Positions 37,002-47,499 of a stretch of 64,000 nt of DNA are shown piece by piece. Within the stretch, counting starts at the first letter, position 1, and the number at the start of each line of letters is the position of its first letter. The DNA is taken from the NCBI GenBank assembly GCA_020726505.1, contig JAHLEZ010000013.1, positions 2,170,001 through 2,234,000 on the forward strand, given 5' to 3'. This stretch comes from Leptodontidium sp. MPI-SDFR-AT-0119. Lineage: Eukaryota > Ascomycota > Leotiomycetes > Helotiales > Leptodontidiaceae. A model generated the notes under the pieces. The model was not told the origin of the DNA and searched no databases. It worked only from the letters and a program-made list of their open reading frames with translations. A program made the position numbers and the translations under genes.

Positions 37002-38045
37002 ACCCTCGCTAGCGTGGGCAATGTCTCACCGGACGAAGGGATAATTCTATCATAATGTACTACTGCCAACACTAGAAATGGCCATGGCTGGCGGAAATCT
37101 TAGCCGGTACCCTAGGCATGAGAGAGCGATGGCAAAGAAGGCAGTTTGGGTGACCGTAATATAAGAAAATGGAGGGAAGAGGTGTGGGAGCGGTCTCTCT
37201 CCAGGTGGTTCTATCTTGCACGAGATATGAATTCTGGGAGGCAGAGGGCTATGAAGATGCCCCAGAATTGAAATGCATGGTATACAAGTGAATGTGATAA
37301 ATTACTAAAGATTCTGCAAGTCCCTAAACCATGCGCAGTTCCAGCTTAGCTTACCTCGAGATATCCTAAAAGGTTCACAGTCCAAGTATCTCCAAAGTAG
37401 AAGGACCTTCTGTACACGTTGCTTTGATCATAGCGGTCAGTTATTTTAAACTTGTATTTTACGCCCTTATAGTATTTTTAGCTGACATATGTGTGTAGAT
37501 CTGCAACTAAGCTCTTGCTGGGACTGATGAATTGGTGCAGATTCATACTTTTCCTCAAGATAATTCCATCGCTATGAAAACAACATCGACCCGTTATCTT
37601 GGCAAAAAGTCCCTCTTCCTTAACCCCTATTTGCGCTCTTCTACAAAAGTTGTGAGGACCAGCCATTCGAGAACGTGCCTAAAATTTATTAGCATAACGT
37701 CTCAAACTAGACGCTCAGAAGTCTGAGAGCTTACAAGTGCCAAGGCTGCAACAGGTACGGCTTCCCCAATTTTGGCCACCGCACTAGCCTTAGATATTCT
37801 GACAAGCCCCAAAAGCCGTTGCTGTACTTGTACCTGTTGTGCTTGAAACTCGAGAGGTGGTGGTGAGAGTTTTGCTCGATCCACTTGTGGTGATAGATGT
37901 CAAATTCTTGTATTTGCGTGCCTCACTCTTCTAAAGGCTGAGTGAGGAGAGGTTTATATACATGAGGGAGAGCTTCTAGAGTTCTCTATGCCTTACAAAT
38001 CAAGCTCTATCCTAGAGCTTTCCACCATTCACGTGATCGCTTGGA
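37002..38045. other. Non-coding stretch downstream of the GH127 gene
   Basis: Ordinary base composition but no supportable gene. Short frames at 37478-37884 overlap on both strands and lack domain features. 37940-38040 has a TTTATATACATG TATA-like motif and imperfect AGAGCTTCTAGAG hairpins that might belong to the 3' end of the GH127 transcript. Confidence 0.35.
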
Positions 38046-39944
38046 TCACCTAAAATCAACAGTAGACACGGGTGGTGCAGAAGGGAAAGATTCGCTCACG
38101 GCCCAATAAACGACGTAATTGAATCCCTGGCCGTCGTAGAACGGAACCAAGCTGACATTGGCCCCGTTCGCAGTTCCCGTAAATGTCAATGAGTTCGCTG
38201 ATGAGCGCTTCAGAGTACTCAACGAAAGCGAAGGATTTGAGGAGAGTGCGGTAGAGCCATAGTTGCCACAGAGAACCGTGGGTCCGAACGCCACTGCTGC
38301 AACATTGGAATTGTCGTTTGCGGCAATTTTGCGGAACCACATTGGTAACTTGACCACTATCACATCTCCTGAAGTCCAACTGCGGGATATCTTGGCGTAC
38401 GACCCCGCGTTCACAGAGACACCCGCATTTGCGCCGTTGATAGTTATAGATGCTCCTGAGGTCCAGCCAGGGATACGGATGGAGATGGCAAAAGTACTCG
38501 AGCCTGAGATCGTAATAGTTGAGGTGTCGGAGATGGGGAATGTGGTGGATTGGGTGACAGTAACGCCGCGGGCGGACCAGTTGAGCACGGAAGGGGTGAA
38601 GAGGTTGACGTAAAGTGTAGAGGAATCGTAAAAATAGACTGAGTCTGCGAACTTAGTTTGAGTCTCGAGACCAGTCCCTTGACAGCACCAGAACGAGTCA
38701 TAGTCTGTGGACCAAGTGCCACCGCCCCAAGCTGGACCCAAGCCTCGCTTTCCCCCAGGATTAAGCGAGGAGAAGTAAGTAATGTGACCATGGCTGTCAG
38801 ACGGATTCTGCATTCCCAGAAGATGGTTAAGAAGAGCACGCTCGTAGAAATCAAAATAGGCTGTGTTGGTGGGATCAGTCATCCACAGCTCTCGTGTAAG
38901 CTTCAGCATGTTGTAAGTGTTGCAGGACTCAGCAGTGTCTGTGTTGAGGTATCCAGCAATTGCGTTTGGTGCACGGAAATGCTCAGCCTGGCTGTTTCCT
39001 CCAATGGCATAGGTGTGGGCGTTGACAGTCATGGTCCAGGCGTTCTTCGCAATTGTCAGGTATGAAGTAGTTCCAGTTGCTTTGTACTCCTTTGCAGCAC
39101 CGATCCATTTCGGGACCTGGGTATTGGCATGAAAACCATTGAGTTGATCTTGGCCATTCAGCAGAGGAGTGAACTGGGCCGTGTGGTCAAATCGCTTAGC
39201 TGCGGTAAGGTATTTGCTGGTGCCCGTCATGAGGTAGATCTGAGCTAGAACGTCGTTCATGCCGCCGTACTCAGTACCCAGAACTGTCTGCATTGTGGAG
39301 GTGGATAACTTGGCAGTACGATTGTCAACCCAGTCCGCAAGAGCGATGGTAGCAGTCTTAGCCGTGCTGTCTCCAATGATTCTCCACACGTCGAGAAGAC
39401 CAGAGAGAGTCTTGTGGATTACATAGTATGGAACATTGCCGTTGCTGAGCGTACCTCCTTCCATGGCATCAAAGTCAGACTCTGGAAAACCCGACAAGTA
39501 TCCAGCGGCGAAACCTGCGGCTCCATTGTTCTGCTGGCACTTTCGCAATTCAACAACGAACGATATGGCACGATCTCGACAGGTGGTGTCTTTCAGACTG
39601 GCCCAGCACTGTGCCCAGGCGGTGAGAATGTGGCCTTGCATGTGGGAGCGGAACGGAAAGGTGGGCTCATCCCATCCTCCATTGGCGGAAGCACCATTGG
39701 TCGACAACTTGTGGTTTGACCGGAAGACATACAACATCCGGTTTACATCGACGTACTTGAGGTAAGTGAGCGTACGTCTTTCGTTCTCCTGCCACCGGCT
39801 GGATGTGAGAGTGACATTGCTAAGCGAGAATTGATAGGCAAGCACACCAGTCTCCGAGACAATAGGTGAGACCTGTGCGCTGATAGGTATGCTGATTAAC
39901 ATAAGACTAGCCAAAACAGCTTTCAAAACGCTTATCGAGAGCAT
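38046..39944 (-). CDS. Secreted GH127 (DUF1680) glycoside hydrolase, beta-L-arabinofuranosidase type
   Basis: Single exon, 632 aa. Residues 1-23 form a signal peptide (MLSISVLKAVLASLMLISIP), so the enzyme is extracellular. The GH127 (alpha/alpha)6-barrel signature is strong: WDEPTFPFRSHMQGHILTAW at 91-110, EYGGMNDVLAQIY at 225-237, AEHFRAP at 320-326. The family's zinc/catalytic set is in place: Glu339-x-Cys341 (ESCNTYN) and Cys420-Cys421 (FWCCQGTG). In HypBA1 a Glu-x-Cys and a Cys-Cys pair hold the metal and the nucleophile. The C-terminal half (about 440-632) is the usual beta-sandwich region. The likely role is release of L-arabinose from plant arabinans or glycoproteins; substrate is inferred. 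The frame is clean with no RIP stops. A TATA box sits about 86 bp upstream. Confidence 0.9.
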   Translation of the reverse strand: MLSISVLKAVLASLMLISIPISAQVSPIVSETGVLAYQFSLSNVTLTSSRWQENERRTLTYLKYVDVNRMLYVFRSNHKLSTNGASANGGWDEPTFPFRSHMQGHILTAWAQCWASLKDTTCRDRAISFVVELRKCQQNNGAAGFAAGYLSGFPESDFDAMEGGTLSNGNVPYYVIHKTLSGLLDVWRIIGDSTAKTATIALADWVDNRTAKLSTSTMQTVLGTEYGGMNDVLAQIYLMTGTSKYLTAAKRFDHTAQFTPLLNGQDQLNGFHANTQVPKWIGAAKEYKATGTTSYLTIAKNAWTMTVNAHTYAIGGNSQAEHFRAPNAIAGYLNTDTAESCNTYNMLKLTRELWMTDPTNTAYFDFYERALLNHLLGMQNPSDSHGHITYFSSLNPGGKRGLGPAWGGGTWSTDYDSFWCCQGTGLETQTKFADSVYFYDSSTLYVNLFTPSVLNWSARGVTVTQSTTFPISDTSTITISGSSTFAISIRIPGWTSGASITINGANAGVSVNAGSYAKISRSWTSGDVIVVKLPMWFRKIAANDNSNVAAVAFGPTVLCGNYGSTALSSNPSLSLSTLKRSSANSLTFTGTANGANVSLVPFYDGQGFNYVVYWAVSESFPSAPPVSTVDFR

Positions 39945-40029
39945 GGTCTTAGGGGTTCACTAGTTACCCGTGTATTGACAACCTAAAAATGTAGCAAAAA
40001 TTCTCTGGGAAAATGCTGGACTAAAGGTT

Positions 40030-40038
40030 CTTTATATA
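40030..40038 (-). promoter_or_regulatory. TATA box of the GH127 gene
   Basis: TATATAAAG on the minus strand, 86 bp upstream of the ATG at 39944, in a suitable core-promoter position. A second TATAAAAA-like site on the plus strand near 40094 faces away. Confidence 0.45.
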
Positions 40039-40280
40039 CTATGTAGTGAGAGATACGTAGGCACTCAAGACGGAAACGCCGCCTTAGCTAGGGTATAAAA
40101 ATACTAACCCCTGAAAAGGATCTTGTCAATCCCCCTGTTTGTAAAGACCTGCTGATTCTCATGCAATATTACACTAAAAAAAGGGAAGAAATTCATTCCT
40201 CCAATTAAGTTACGCATTTTCCACATCTATAGAGTTGAGCATAACCTAAATCACCTCCCGGAAAATTGGGTGACATTGCT

Positions 40281-40495
40281 TCTTCCGGGACAGGATATCC
40301 TTGTCTAAGATGTAAGAGAACTATTGGAGCGCATAAATTGTAAAAACGGGGGTATTTACCCGTTCTGGAGATGAATAGATGAACTTTATTTAAAACGGAA
40401 AGGCTTCCGAAACTTTCCCAAGATGTAAAAGAACGATTGGGGCGCATAAAAATTTACAAAACCGGGTATTTACTAGTTCTGGGGATGAACATCAC
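40281..40495. repeat. Imperfect direct repeat, two units about 113 bp apart
   Basis: AAGATGTAAGAGAACTATTG at 40307 and AAGATGTAAAAGAACGATTG at 40420 begin matching stretches. Each includes GAGCGCATAA/GGGCGCATAA, an ACGGGGGTATTTAC/ACCGGGTATTTAC block and CTGG-GATGAA. Divergence is about 15-20 per cent. Origin is unknown; it lies upstream of GH127 and outside its core promoter. Confidence 0.7.
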
Positions 40496-40778
40496 ATTGT
40501 TGCGAATACGATTATTGGATTAAAGAGGGGCTCCCGTTCGAGCCGTTCTCTCCGCTACCCCGCACCAGTACACCACAGTGCGAGAAAATGAAAACCCTCC
40601 CCTAAATAATTATAACTGTGGGACTAAACCTTGTCGCCGCGGCTTCACTGGACAGGTTAGAATCCTCGCATTCTACCGCCATGCCTTCCGCTTTCTCCAG
40701 AGACTTATCCGTAGGCTGGATATTTCTAACGAGTTAAAGCTTCGCATCATTTTGAAGATAGTTATTACTTGTTAAGGC

Positions 40779-41647
40779 CGACAATCTTCGGTGATCATCT
40801 CTGAGTTCTCCCGCACCATGGGTGGAGGGATTATAAACGATAGACATAATCTCAATGTTTCGTTGACTCGATCTCATCATGGCCAATGCATCATCGGCAA
40901 TTCCAAGTTGTTCCCCGACACTTCAGGCACTGCACCCGATCCCAAGGGCGTATTGTCCCTCAAGATGGTCTACAAGTGGTGCACCATGAAGAACTGTGTC
41001 TATGGTTACGAGGCAGATATCGATGAGCAATGTGGTAAATGTCAGAGCCTCGAGCATATCGCACTCGATTGCACAAACACTTCGCGCCATGGCTGCAATA
41101 TTTGTGGCAACACACTCCACCGTGCCGATGCATGCAAGCTGCAATTCAAATGCGGGACATGCTCCAAGCGAGGACACCATGCCAACTCTTGTCCCGAGGC
41201 CCACTTTCTCAACTGTGGGGAATATGGTCATCTCTGGCCCAGGCCACTGCCCTAACAAGGGTATTCCTAAATGTGACACCTACCATCACTTCCACGCTCA
41301 CTCGGATAAGTATCAAGTCGCCAAGAAGTTCCTGAAGTTCTCCAATATCCGTGGTTTGAACAAGTCTGACCTTACGACCGATTCGGATGTTGTTGAGTGT
41401 CGAGGAGAGCACTGTTACCGCCGAAGTTGTTCCTGACACTTGGGGCACCGCTCCTCCTCCAGCACCTGCTGCCTCCAACGATGATGAGTTTGCTGGAGAT
41501 GCTGTCCCTACTAACCCCACTGGAGACGTTGTGCTATCTAGTGGAAATGGTACTGGCGGAGACGAGTTTGTTGAGAATGCTACTGATGCTGGACCAGAGG
41601 CTGCTCAGTCTGAATGGGATAGTTACTCGGGTGATGCACGCTGGTAG
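40779..41647 (+). pseudogene. C-terminal remnant of an SF1 (Upf1/AAA_12-type) helicase with zinc-knuckle tail
   Basis: The frame opens in helicase motif V-VI sequence: IISEFSRT, GIINDRHNLNVSLTRSHHGQ and CIIGN match the end of SF1 RNA/DNA helicases (V-S-R...RLNVALTRA-G-IIIGN). Three Cys/His modules follow: CGKCQSLEHIALDC, CNICGNTLHRADAC and CGTCSKRGHHANSC, then part of a fourth (NCGEYGHL). The protein then needs one frame change near 41230 to continue as GPGHCPNKGIPKC and another near 41400 to reach an acidic tail ending EWDSYSGDARW (stop at 41645-41647). All upstream helicase motifs are missing. Fungi carry helicases of this architecture implicated in RNA decay or silencing. This copy is broken by truncation and two frameshifts. 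Confidence 0.65.
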
Positions 41648-43163
41648 ATTTTCTCGGTGCTGGTTCCTTATTATTTCTTTCATCATCGGGGCCACTCCTT
41701 GGTAGCATTGCTCCGGGGTCCTTTAGTATTAGACTCCGGGATTCTCATGATGTCCACGACCTTACGAGAAATGAAACGACATTACAAACACGAATCTCAA
41801 TACTTCTGTCACAGATTGACTCTACTTGTGATCTCTTTAGTCCTCAAGCAAAAAACCACACAGTCAGATGTTCAGTCTCCCCAACCTTGCTTGAAGTTTT
41901 GTTGTGGTAAGATGATCACGGGCAAATCAGGAACGGAGGCTGGGCCAAAAATCCAGATGACAGGACTTACCCGAAAGGGCCTCATTCTAATCTCGAAGTC
42001 ACTGTACTGGGAGCAAACGTTGTGATGCCATTTGGCGATCCTGTTCCTCGTGGGACTTGACTGGGTTTCGTCGGAAATATCAAATAGCAAAAGTTGCAAT
42101 ACCAGTTATTGTTGTTACTGTTGTTGTTGTTGTTCCTCCCAGAGCTCGGTTGATCTGCTTCAATTCAGTGATGTCTCACCATATGTCTTCGACATTTCCT
42201 CTTTTGTTTAAGCCCTATAACACCTGCTACATATTCACGAAGATGGAGACGAGCAGGGCTTCTTGCAAGAGTGGTATTAGCAGAAACAAACACACTCAGG
42301 AGTCATAACTCAAGTGTGTTCAAGCCGAATAGCTGAAGAGCCAGGGCAAGGGCAGAACCTCCAAAAAAAAGCGAGCTGGAGAAGTAAGCAAAAGCCGCCT
42401 GATCTAGCTAGTGTATCAAATATAAGAGGGGATGGATTTTCAGTGCGTGCCTGTGTAAGTTGAATCCGGGTACAATGCGAGATGAGCAAAGAGGTCTACG
42501 AGTCATAAGATAATGGAGGGGGAGTTTTTTGTAAAAGTAAGAAGTGAACGTCGAATAAAACCAGCAGTGGTAATTTCTAGAGATAAAGAGGAGGGGGTGG
42601 CCTTATATAGTGACAGCCTCTAAAGATCTTTGTGATTTAATACGGGCAGGAAGGGTTCGTTCTTCGCCTATGATCAGCTCCCGATGGAAGCTCATCGGGG
42701 TTACTCCGCTTGTATTGAATAGTTTGCTTTTAGAGTCGTAATCGGTTTTCGAAAGTTGCTACATTAAACGTGCAACATCAACGATAGTAGTTGTTTGATT
42801 GGCTATTAAGAGGAGCTAGCGAAGAGAAGGTTAAACCATAAGTATTAAGTATTATTGATTTTTGTTGATTTGATAATTAGTGCCTGAAAGGGCACGTGAT
42901 AGAATTGGTGCGCGAATTAGTAATTATAAAAACTATTAATTTAAATCGAGTAAAAAAAATCGCGTTTAAATTATTATAATTAAGGCTTTTTAAATTACTA
43001 ATTTTTACAAGCGTATTTATTTACTTATTAGAGAGCTATTATTGTATTTTTTTAAAATATTATAAAATCTTTATTAGATTATAAAAAGTTTATATTTAAT
43101 TCAATTATATCATCTTATAAGTATACTTTTTAAATTAATAAGTGCAAATAAGCGCATATATAT
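41648..43163. other. Former 3' flank, then AT-rich RIP-like spacer
   Basis: 41648-42330 looks like the old 3' flank of the helicase remnant, with a (GTT)n stretch at 42110-42132 and no supportable gene. 42330-42900 has ordinary composition and no frame. 42900-43160 is A/T-rich, RIP-like sequence. Confidence 0.4.
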
Positions 43164-43323
43164 TGTAACGACACAAGAGCCTTGGACGTAGAAGGTTGAC
43201 TTAACACTTAGAATACAAAACTACAGAGCTACTCTACAGGAGGGAGCCATATATATAGGGAGTCGGACCTGTTCCGGACCCCTGACCTAGCTGAACCTTA
43301 GCCGAAGCATACCTGTCGTAACA
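43164..43323. repeat. Solo-LTR-like or MITE-like unit (160 bp)
   Basis: A GC-normal island in A/T-rich sequence. It begins TGTAACGACA and ends TGTCGTAACA, an inverted 10-bp terminus with one mismatch and TG...CA ends. A CCATATATATAGGG TATA-like motif lies inside. The CGTAACA end recalls the LTR ends at 58984 and 61016. No clear target duplication was found, so solo LTR is a preference, not proof. Confidence 0.45.
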
Positions 43324-44661
43324 CTTATTAATGTATACAAAAATGAAGTAAAACTTTATATAATCTTATTAGCTTACAAAATAATTTACTTTTAATTATA
43401 TTACGTAATCTTATAATATTCATAACAAAAGTTTATAAGCGCATTTTTAAATTAATAAGTATATATAAGCGAATTTATTTATTTATTAAAAATTATTACT
43501 TTATTTTGAAAACATTATATAAACTTAATTCATTTATAAAAAGTTTATTTTTTATTTAATTACGTAATCTTATATTAAAGTATATATTAATTAATAAGCG
43601 CATTTTTAAATTAATAAGCGCATATCCCCTTCGCTGCCAAAAGCCCCTCGCCACAAGGCAGGTGCGCTGAGCATTTGTTGTGAAGGTCACTGGTTCTTGG
43701 CCTTCTCGCTAGCAGCTAAAGCGATACGAAAGCGGGCGGCATTGAAATCCGTTAGCTTGAAAGCTTGGCGAGGAACACCAAAACTTTCGCATTTTCAAAA
43801 GCGTGCATCTAAAAGAACTTACGCTTAAATTTAATTTTATCTTATAAAAATTAAACTCAAGGCTCTGAACTTTAATCTTATGAAAATAGCTAAGACAAAA
43901 AATAATCTAATGAAGTATAATCGCTATTTAAATGAGAGGTATAACGGCGACAAAGCCTCGCTTAAACCAAGCTAAGGGATATCAACACCGCCCGCCGGCT
44001 GCTGCGCAGCAGAACCCCTCTCTGTGTGGTTCGCCCTCGGCCTACCTGCCAAAATGGAATATCATTGGCTGTGAACCAAGCAGCTGCCGCTGGACACAAA
44101 TGGTATTTTGTAGGCGCCCAACCATAAGATGCGTCACTTTCGCAATTTCCTTCCGTCCTCGCTCAAACCTTTCCATGATTTTTGCGTCCGGCCCTGAACA
44201 TCACTCGGATGACTCTGGCAAGCCGCTGACGGGAATATATTTCGCCCTGAATTTGTTTTCGTAATACTCTTCGGCTCAGCTACCCTCCCTAGCCTTGCTA
44301 CCCAATCTTTGGCCCTCTCACAGATACAATTCGGAATGACTGTCAAAGCGAATACACAAAAGCCAAACTTGCTGAAGACGAGGCTACCAAACAGGAAGCT
44401 GTTGATTCAGAAAAGAGGGAAGACCGCGAAAAATCCGAAAGAGACGGACACTTCTGCTGCGGATTCGAGTGTAGCACTGAACTCAAGCGACTTGAATGTG
44501 AGTGTATTGGGCACTGCGCTTTCCGAGGAAGGTGATGGTGAGGAGGAGCTATGAGCTTCCCTGACACCTATGTGCCTCTATACTACCGGTTTCTCCTGAC
44601 GAGCAGGCCATGCGGAAAACAAAATCATGTTTACATTGAAAAAAAAAATAAGCAAGGTTGT
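43324..44661. other. AT-rich block, then unassigned GC-normal sequence left of piggyBac
   Basis: 43324-43620 is A/T-rich with a direct repeat of AAGCGCATTTTTAAATTAAT near 43438 and 43597. 43620-44640 has ordinary composition. A highly charged frame at about 44340-44540 (KAKLAEDEATKQEAVDSEKR) is open, but nothing ties it to a family and no start or splice sites stand out, so I leave it uncalled. Confidence 0.4.
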
Positions 44662-46692
44662 CTTATCCCCTTAACTGCCAGAGTTTTGACCCACTGAAGG
44701 CCCCTGTAACGATACCCTAAATTAAGCGACGAACACTAAAATTACAGGCAGTCATCCAAATTCAGTGTATTCTACAGCTAATTATTATGATACAACGCAA
44801 AACAATTATTTGCTTTACAAAGGTGGACCTGACATTGTTTACATCCGAATGTAGAAGTGACTCTTCTACTAGATCGGCCAGAATTATTAGCAACTTCAGC
44901 TAGAGCCACTCTTTTGATTGATCTGTCTCTAATCCTTCCCCCTTGGCATGTTCGACAGTTTGCTTTCGTCGGCATTTTGACAAGCTCATGGCAATGAAGA
45001 GGGATTGATAAAGAGGTTCCAAATAGCTCTGAAACCTGTCGTTTTCGGGATCCAGGCGCATCCTTTCCCATAGCGATTAATGCTTCAATAAGCTGAAGGC
45101 GAAAATCGTCTTGCGACCTTAATTTGACGTTCTGAAGCTTGTATTCGGAGTATCGACATATCAAATAGCAATTAGTGAGAACTACTAAGAGTATATATTG
45201 ATGGAGAGCTTGAATTGGGCCTCTTCGTAAACGCCTAAGGCCTCCATTATGCCCCTGAAGTTGATCCCCTACGTCAACATCTCCCATATGATGGTTGTAT
45301 TCGTCAAAAAGCTCTGGAATGGCGAGTTTTTTGGTAGGGTGATTTCCAAAGGGTTTCCGAGAGACCTTTGCATTTCCGGCAGTCTCTTTTGGTCGTTTTC
45401 GTACCCGTAAAACCTTGGTTTTACTATCCCAAAATGTTGACATAGCTAGAGCAAATGCCCCATCTTGGAAGCCGGCATGAAGTACGTTTTCCGACTCTGT
45501 AGGGAAAGTAACTGTAGTACCCCAGGGCATCGCATTGGGCCCTTTTTGCCGCGTTTTCTTAAGGTCAACGAGATCCTGGATAACACCTGAATTGACTCTG
45601 CAAGTGCCAGTTGCCGCAAAGCCTTCTTTCCGGAGATATTCGAGTAGTTGAGTAGACGTAAAGAGATTATCAAGGTAGACGTGATACATAGCCTCTGGAA
45701 GTTGATTCAAAAGTGATGGTACAACAGACTGTGTGGCGTTTAGACCTTTGATTTTTTTGACTCTAAAAGCACCTCTACCCTTTCCTGGTTGGTGGTAAAG
45801 CCACCGTAAAAAAAAGCCTTGCTGTGCAATCACCCAAATCTTAATGCCGGTAGGAGTAGGTTTATTAGGTATCGTTGTAATAACCTTTGATCGGCCTGTG
45901 TACCGTTGAATAGCTTCGTCGATAGCCAAATCACGGCCAGGTTTCCAGAACTTCAAGTTGACGTTTTGAATATGAGTATTAAGCGGTTCCGTCTATGTAA
46001 ATATTAGTCCAGTACACTTAAAATTAGGTGGGGAGGGTACTCTTTCAAACACATGGGCATCTTCGTCACTTGAGACTCGGAATCGTCGTCGTAAAGCTTG
46101 GAATCGATTGCGTGAAAAGACCTTCGTAATCAGGTGAAAAGGAGTTAAAATAGCCGTATTCCAGTAGTCCTCAATAGTATTAAGAGGGTACACAGTCATG
46201 TAAATACAGAAGGCTAAATACAGGTAGATTTCTTCGCGGCAAGTATCAAACCAATCCTTTGCACGAGAGTTTGGTAGTAAGTCATTCTCTGAGCAACTTA
46301 GTTGATAAGAGTTTGTAGCTAAAACGATTGCATCAATCATGTTTTCGTTGTAGTATTGAGTGAAGAGGGAAATAGGATCTTCTGGAGAGCAATCCTCAGG
46401 CAAATGGACCTCAAAATCGAAGTCTTCTAGCTCCATGGGGTGAAAAGTAGCACCTGTATTCTGTAGAGGCTCTGCATTTGGACGGAGAGTCCCTGCATCG
46501 GTAGGATCATGTGTTGCGTATTCGGCCATGGTATTGCATTCAAGGTAAGGTATTTTGGTGAGGAAATAAGTGGGAAAATAGAGTTGTTGATGTTTTTGTT
46601 TATCCTGCCCCGCACCGCACGGGCCCTGTAGTGATGGCAACCCCCCTGAATCGGAGGGTGCTTTGGGTGCTTCTGGGAGTTAAGGGGATAAG
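44662..46692 (-). mobile_element. piggyBac element, about 2.0 kb, nearly intact
   Basis: A 15-bp perfect inverted repeat, CTTATCCCCTTAACT, lies at 44662-44676 and inverted at 46678-46692. Each copy contains TTAA (44671-44674, 46680-46683), the piggyBac target. Reading inward from TTAA the ends run CTGCCAGAG and CTCCCAGAA. The strict element may therefore be 44675-46679 between TTAAs, with the outer CTTATCCCC arms as flank, or the TIR may include them. The enclosed transposase fills most of the element. CpA content is normal, so RIP has been slight. Confidence 0.75.
44778..46529 (-). pseudogene. piggyBac transposase (DDE_Tnp_1_7) with one nonsense codon
   Basis: ATG at 46529-46527 opens a frame of 583 codons broken only by TAG at 45995-45993, between GLIFT and TEPLNTHIQ. 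A Trp codon fits there, a TGG-to-TAG change that mild RIP could cause. The three catalytic aspartates of piggyBac are present: LAIDEAIQRYTGRS, HVYLDNLFTS and MGDVDVGDQ. The C-terminus has the cysteine-rich finger (CRTC...CKQC-x3-LC-x4-CFALYH) used for TIR binding. Length matches piggyBac-like transposases (about 600 aa). Readthrough aside, the protein is truncated before the catalytic domain, so the copy is probably inactive. Flanking inverted repeats lie 116 and 163 bp away. Confidence 0.85.
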
Positions 46693-47499
46693 GCGGGGCG
46701 CCGTAGCCTGGTTTGAGAGTCAACCTTCAATCGGGGACATGGTAGACATAGGACGACTCCAGTTCCCTGGAAGTCACAAGACAAGGTCGAGTTTCGAGCT
46801 CTAAACTAGCATTGTGTCTTCTTCTGGTGGTTAGTTATTTTCCAACGGCTGGGCAACGTGTTCAGCAGCAGGGACTTTACCGTCACCACACAGCCATTTC
46901 TAAGAAAGGCTTCTTCTGAAACTGAAGAAGGTGTTGCCACCAACATTTAAAAAGTATTAAAGTGCAAAGACATTTTAGACAGCATTCAAGTTCCGTACAC
47001 ATGAAGAATGAAATGCAGATATTCCTCCCGTTCACAGCCGCAGACTGATCTGAACATGCTGAGCTCCACCATGCCCCACATCCTTCTGATCTCTTCACTT
47101 TGACGTTTACGACTGCGTTGTCATTTTTTACGAGTGCGATGAGGGGAGAGATATTCATTGCGACTTCTACGTGAGTTATTGACTGCTGGTGTTGAGATAT
47201 AGCTACTGCTAATTATTTGGTGATAGTTTTGCGGCTGTTCAGGTGGTATTCATTTCGACTGGGAATGAAAGGGGGTGGGTCACTTGGTGGTGGACTGTAA
47301 ATCACTTAAGGCAAAGAGAGAAATTGTGATGATGGAATAATGAACTGATTGAACTCGATTCTAGTGCTAATTACTTCCTGTTGTCGACGAGTGCATAGTG
47401 GTGAAGACGGAATTTGTTTTGTAAGTTGACTTGGCCGATCTATACTATTCAAACCTCTCAGTTCGACCACCCACCCCGATTCCCGATGTTCTCAATCCT
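46693..47499. other. Unassigned sequence between piggyBac and a pseudogene
   Basis: Ordinary base composition. A cysteine-rich minus-strand frame (46883-47158) has no recognisable motif and weak coding character. No repeat or RNA gene seen. Confidence 0.35.

Noticed and set aside
38263..39765. Several plus-strand frames of 100-135 codons across the GH127 gene
   Set aside because: They are shadows on the opposite strand of a well-supported 632-residue enzyme.
46883..47158. Cysteine-rich minus-strand frame of 91 codons as a small secreted protein
   Set aside because: No convincing signal peptide at the start, irregular Cys spacing and no promoter features; likely chance.
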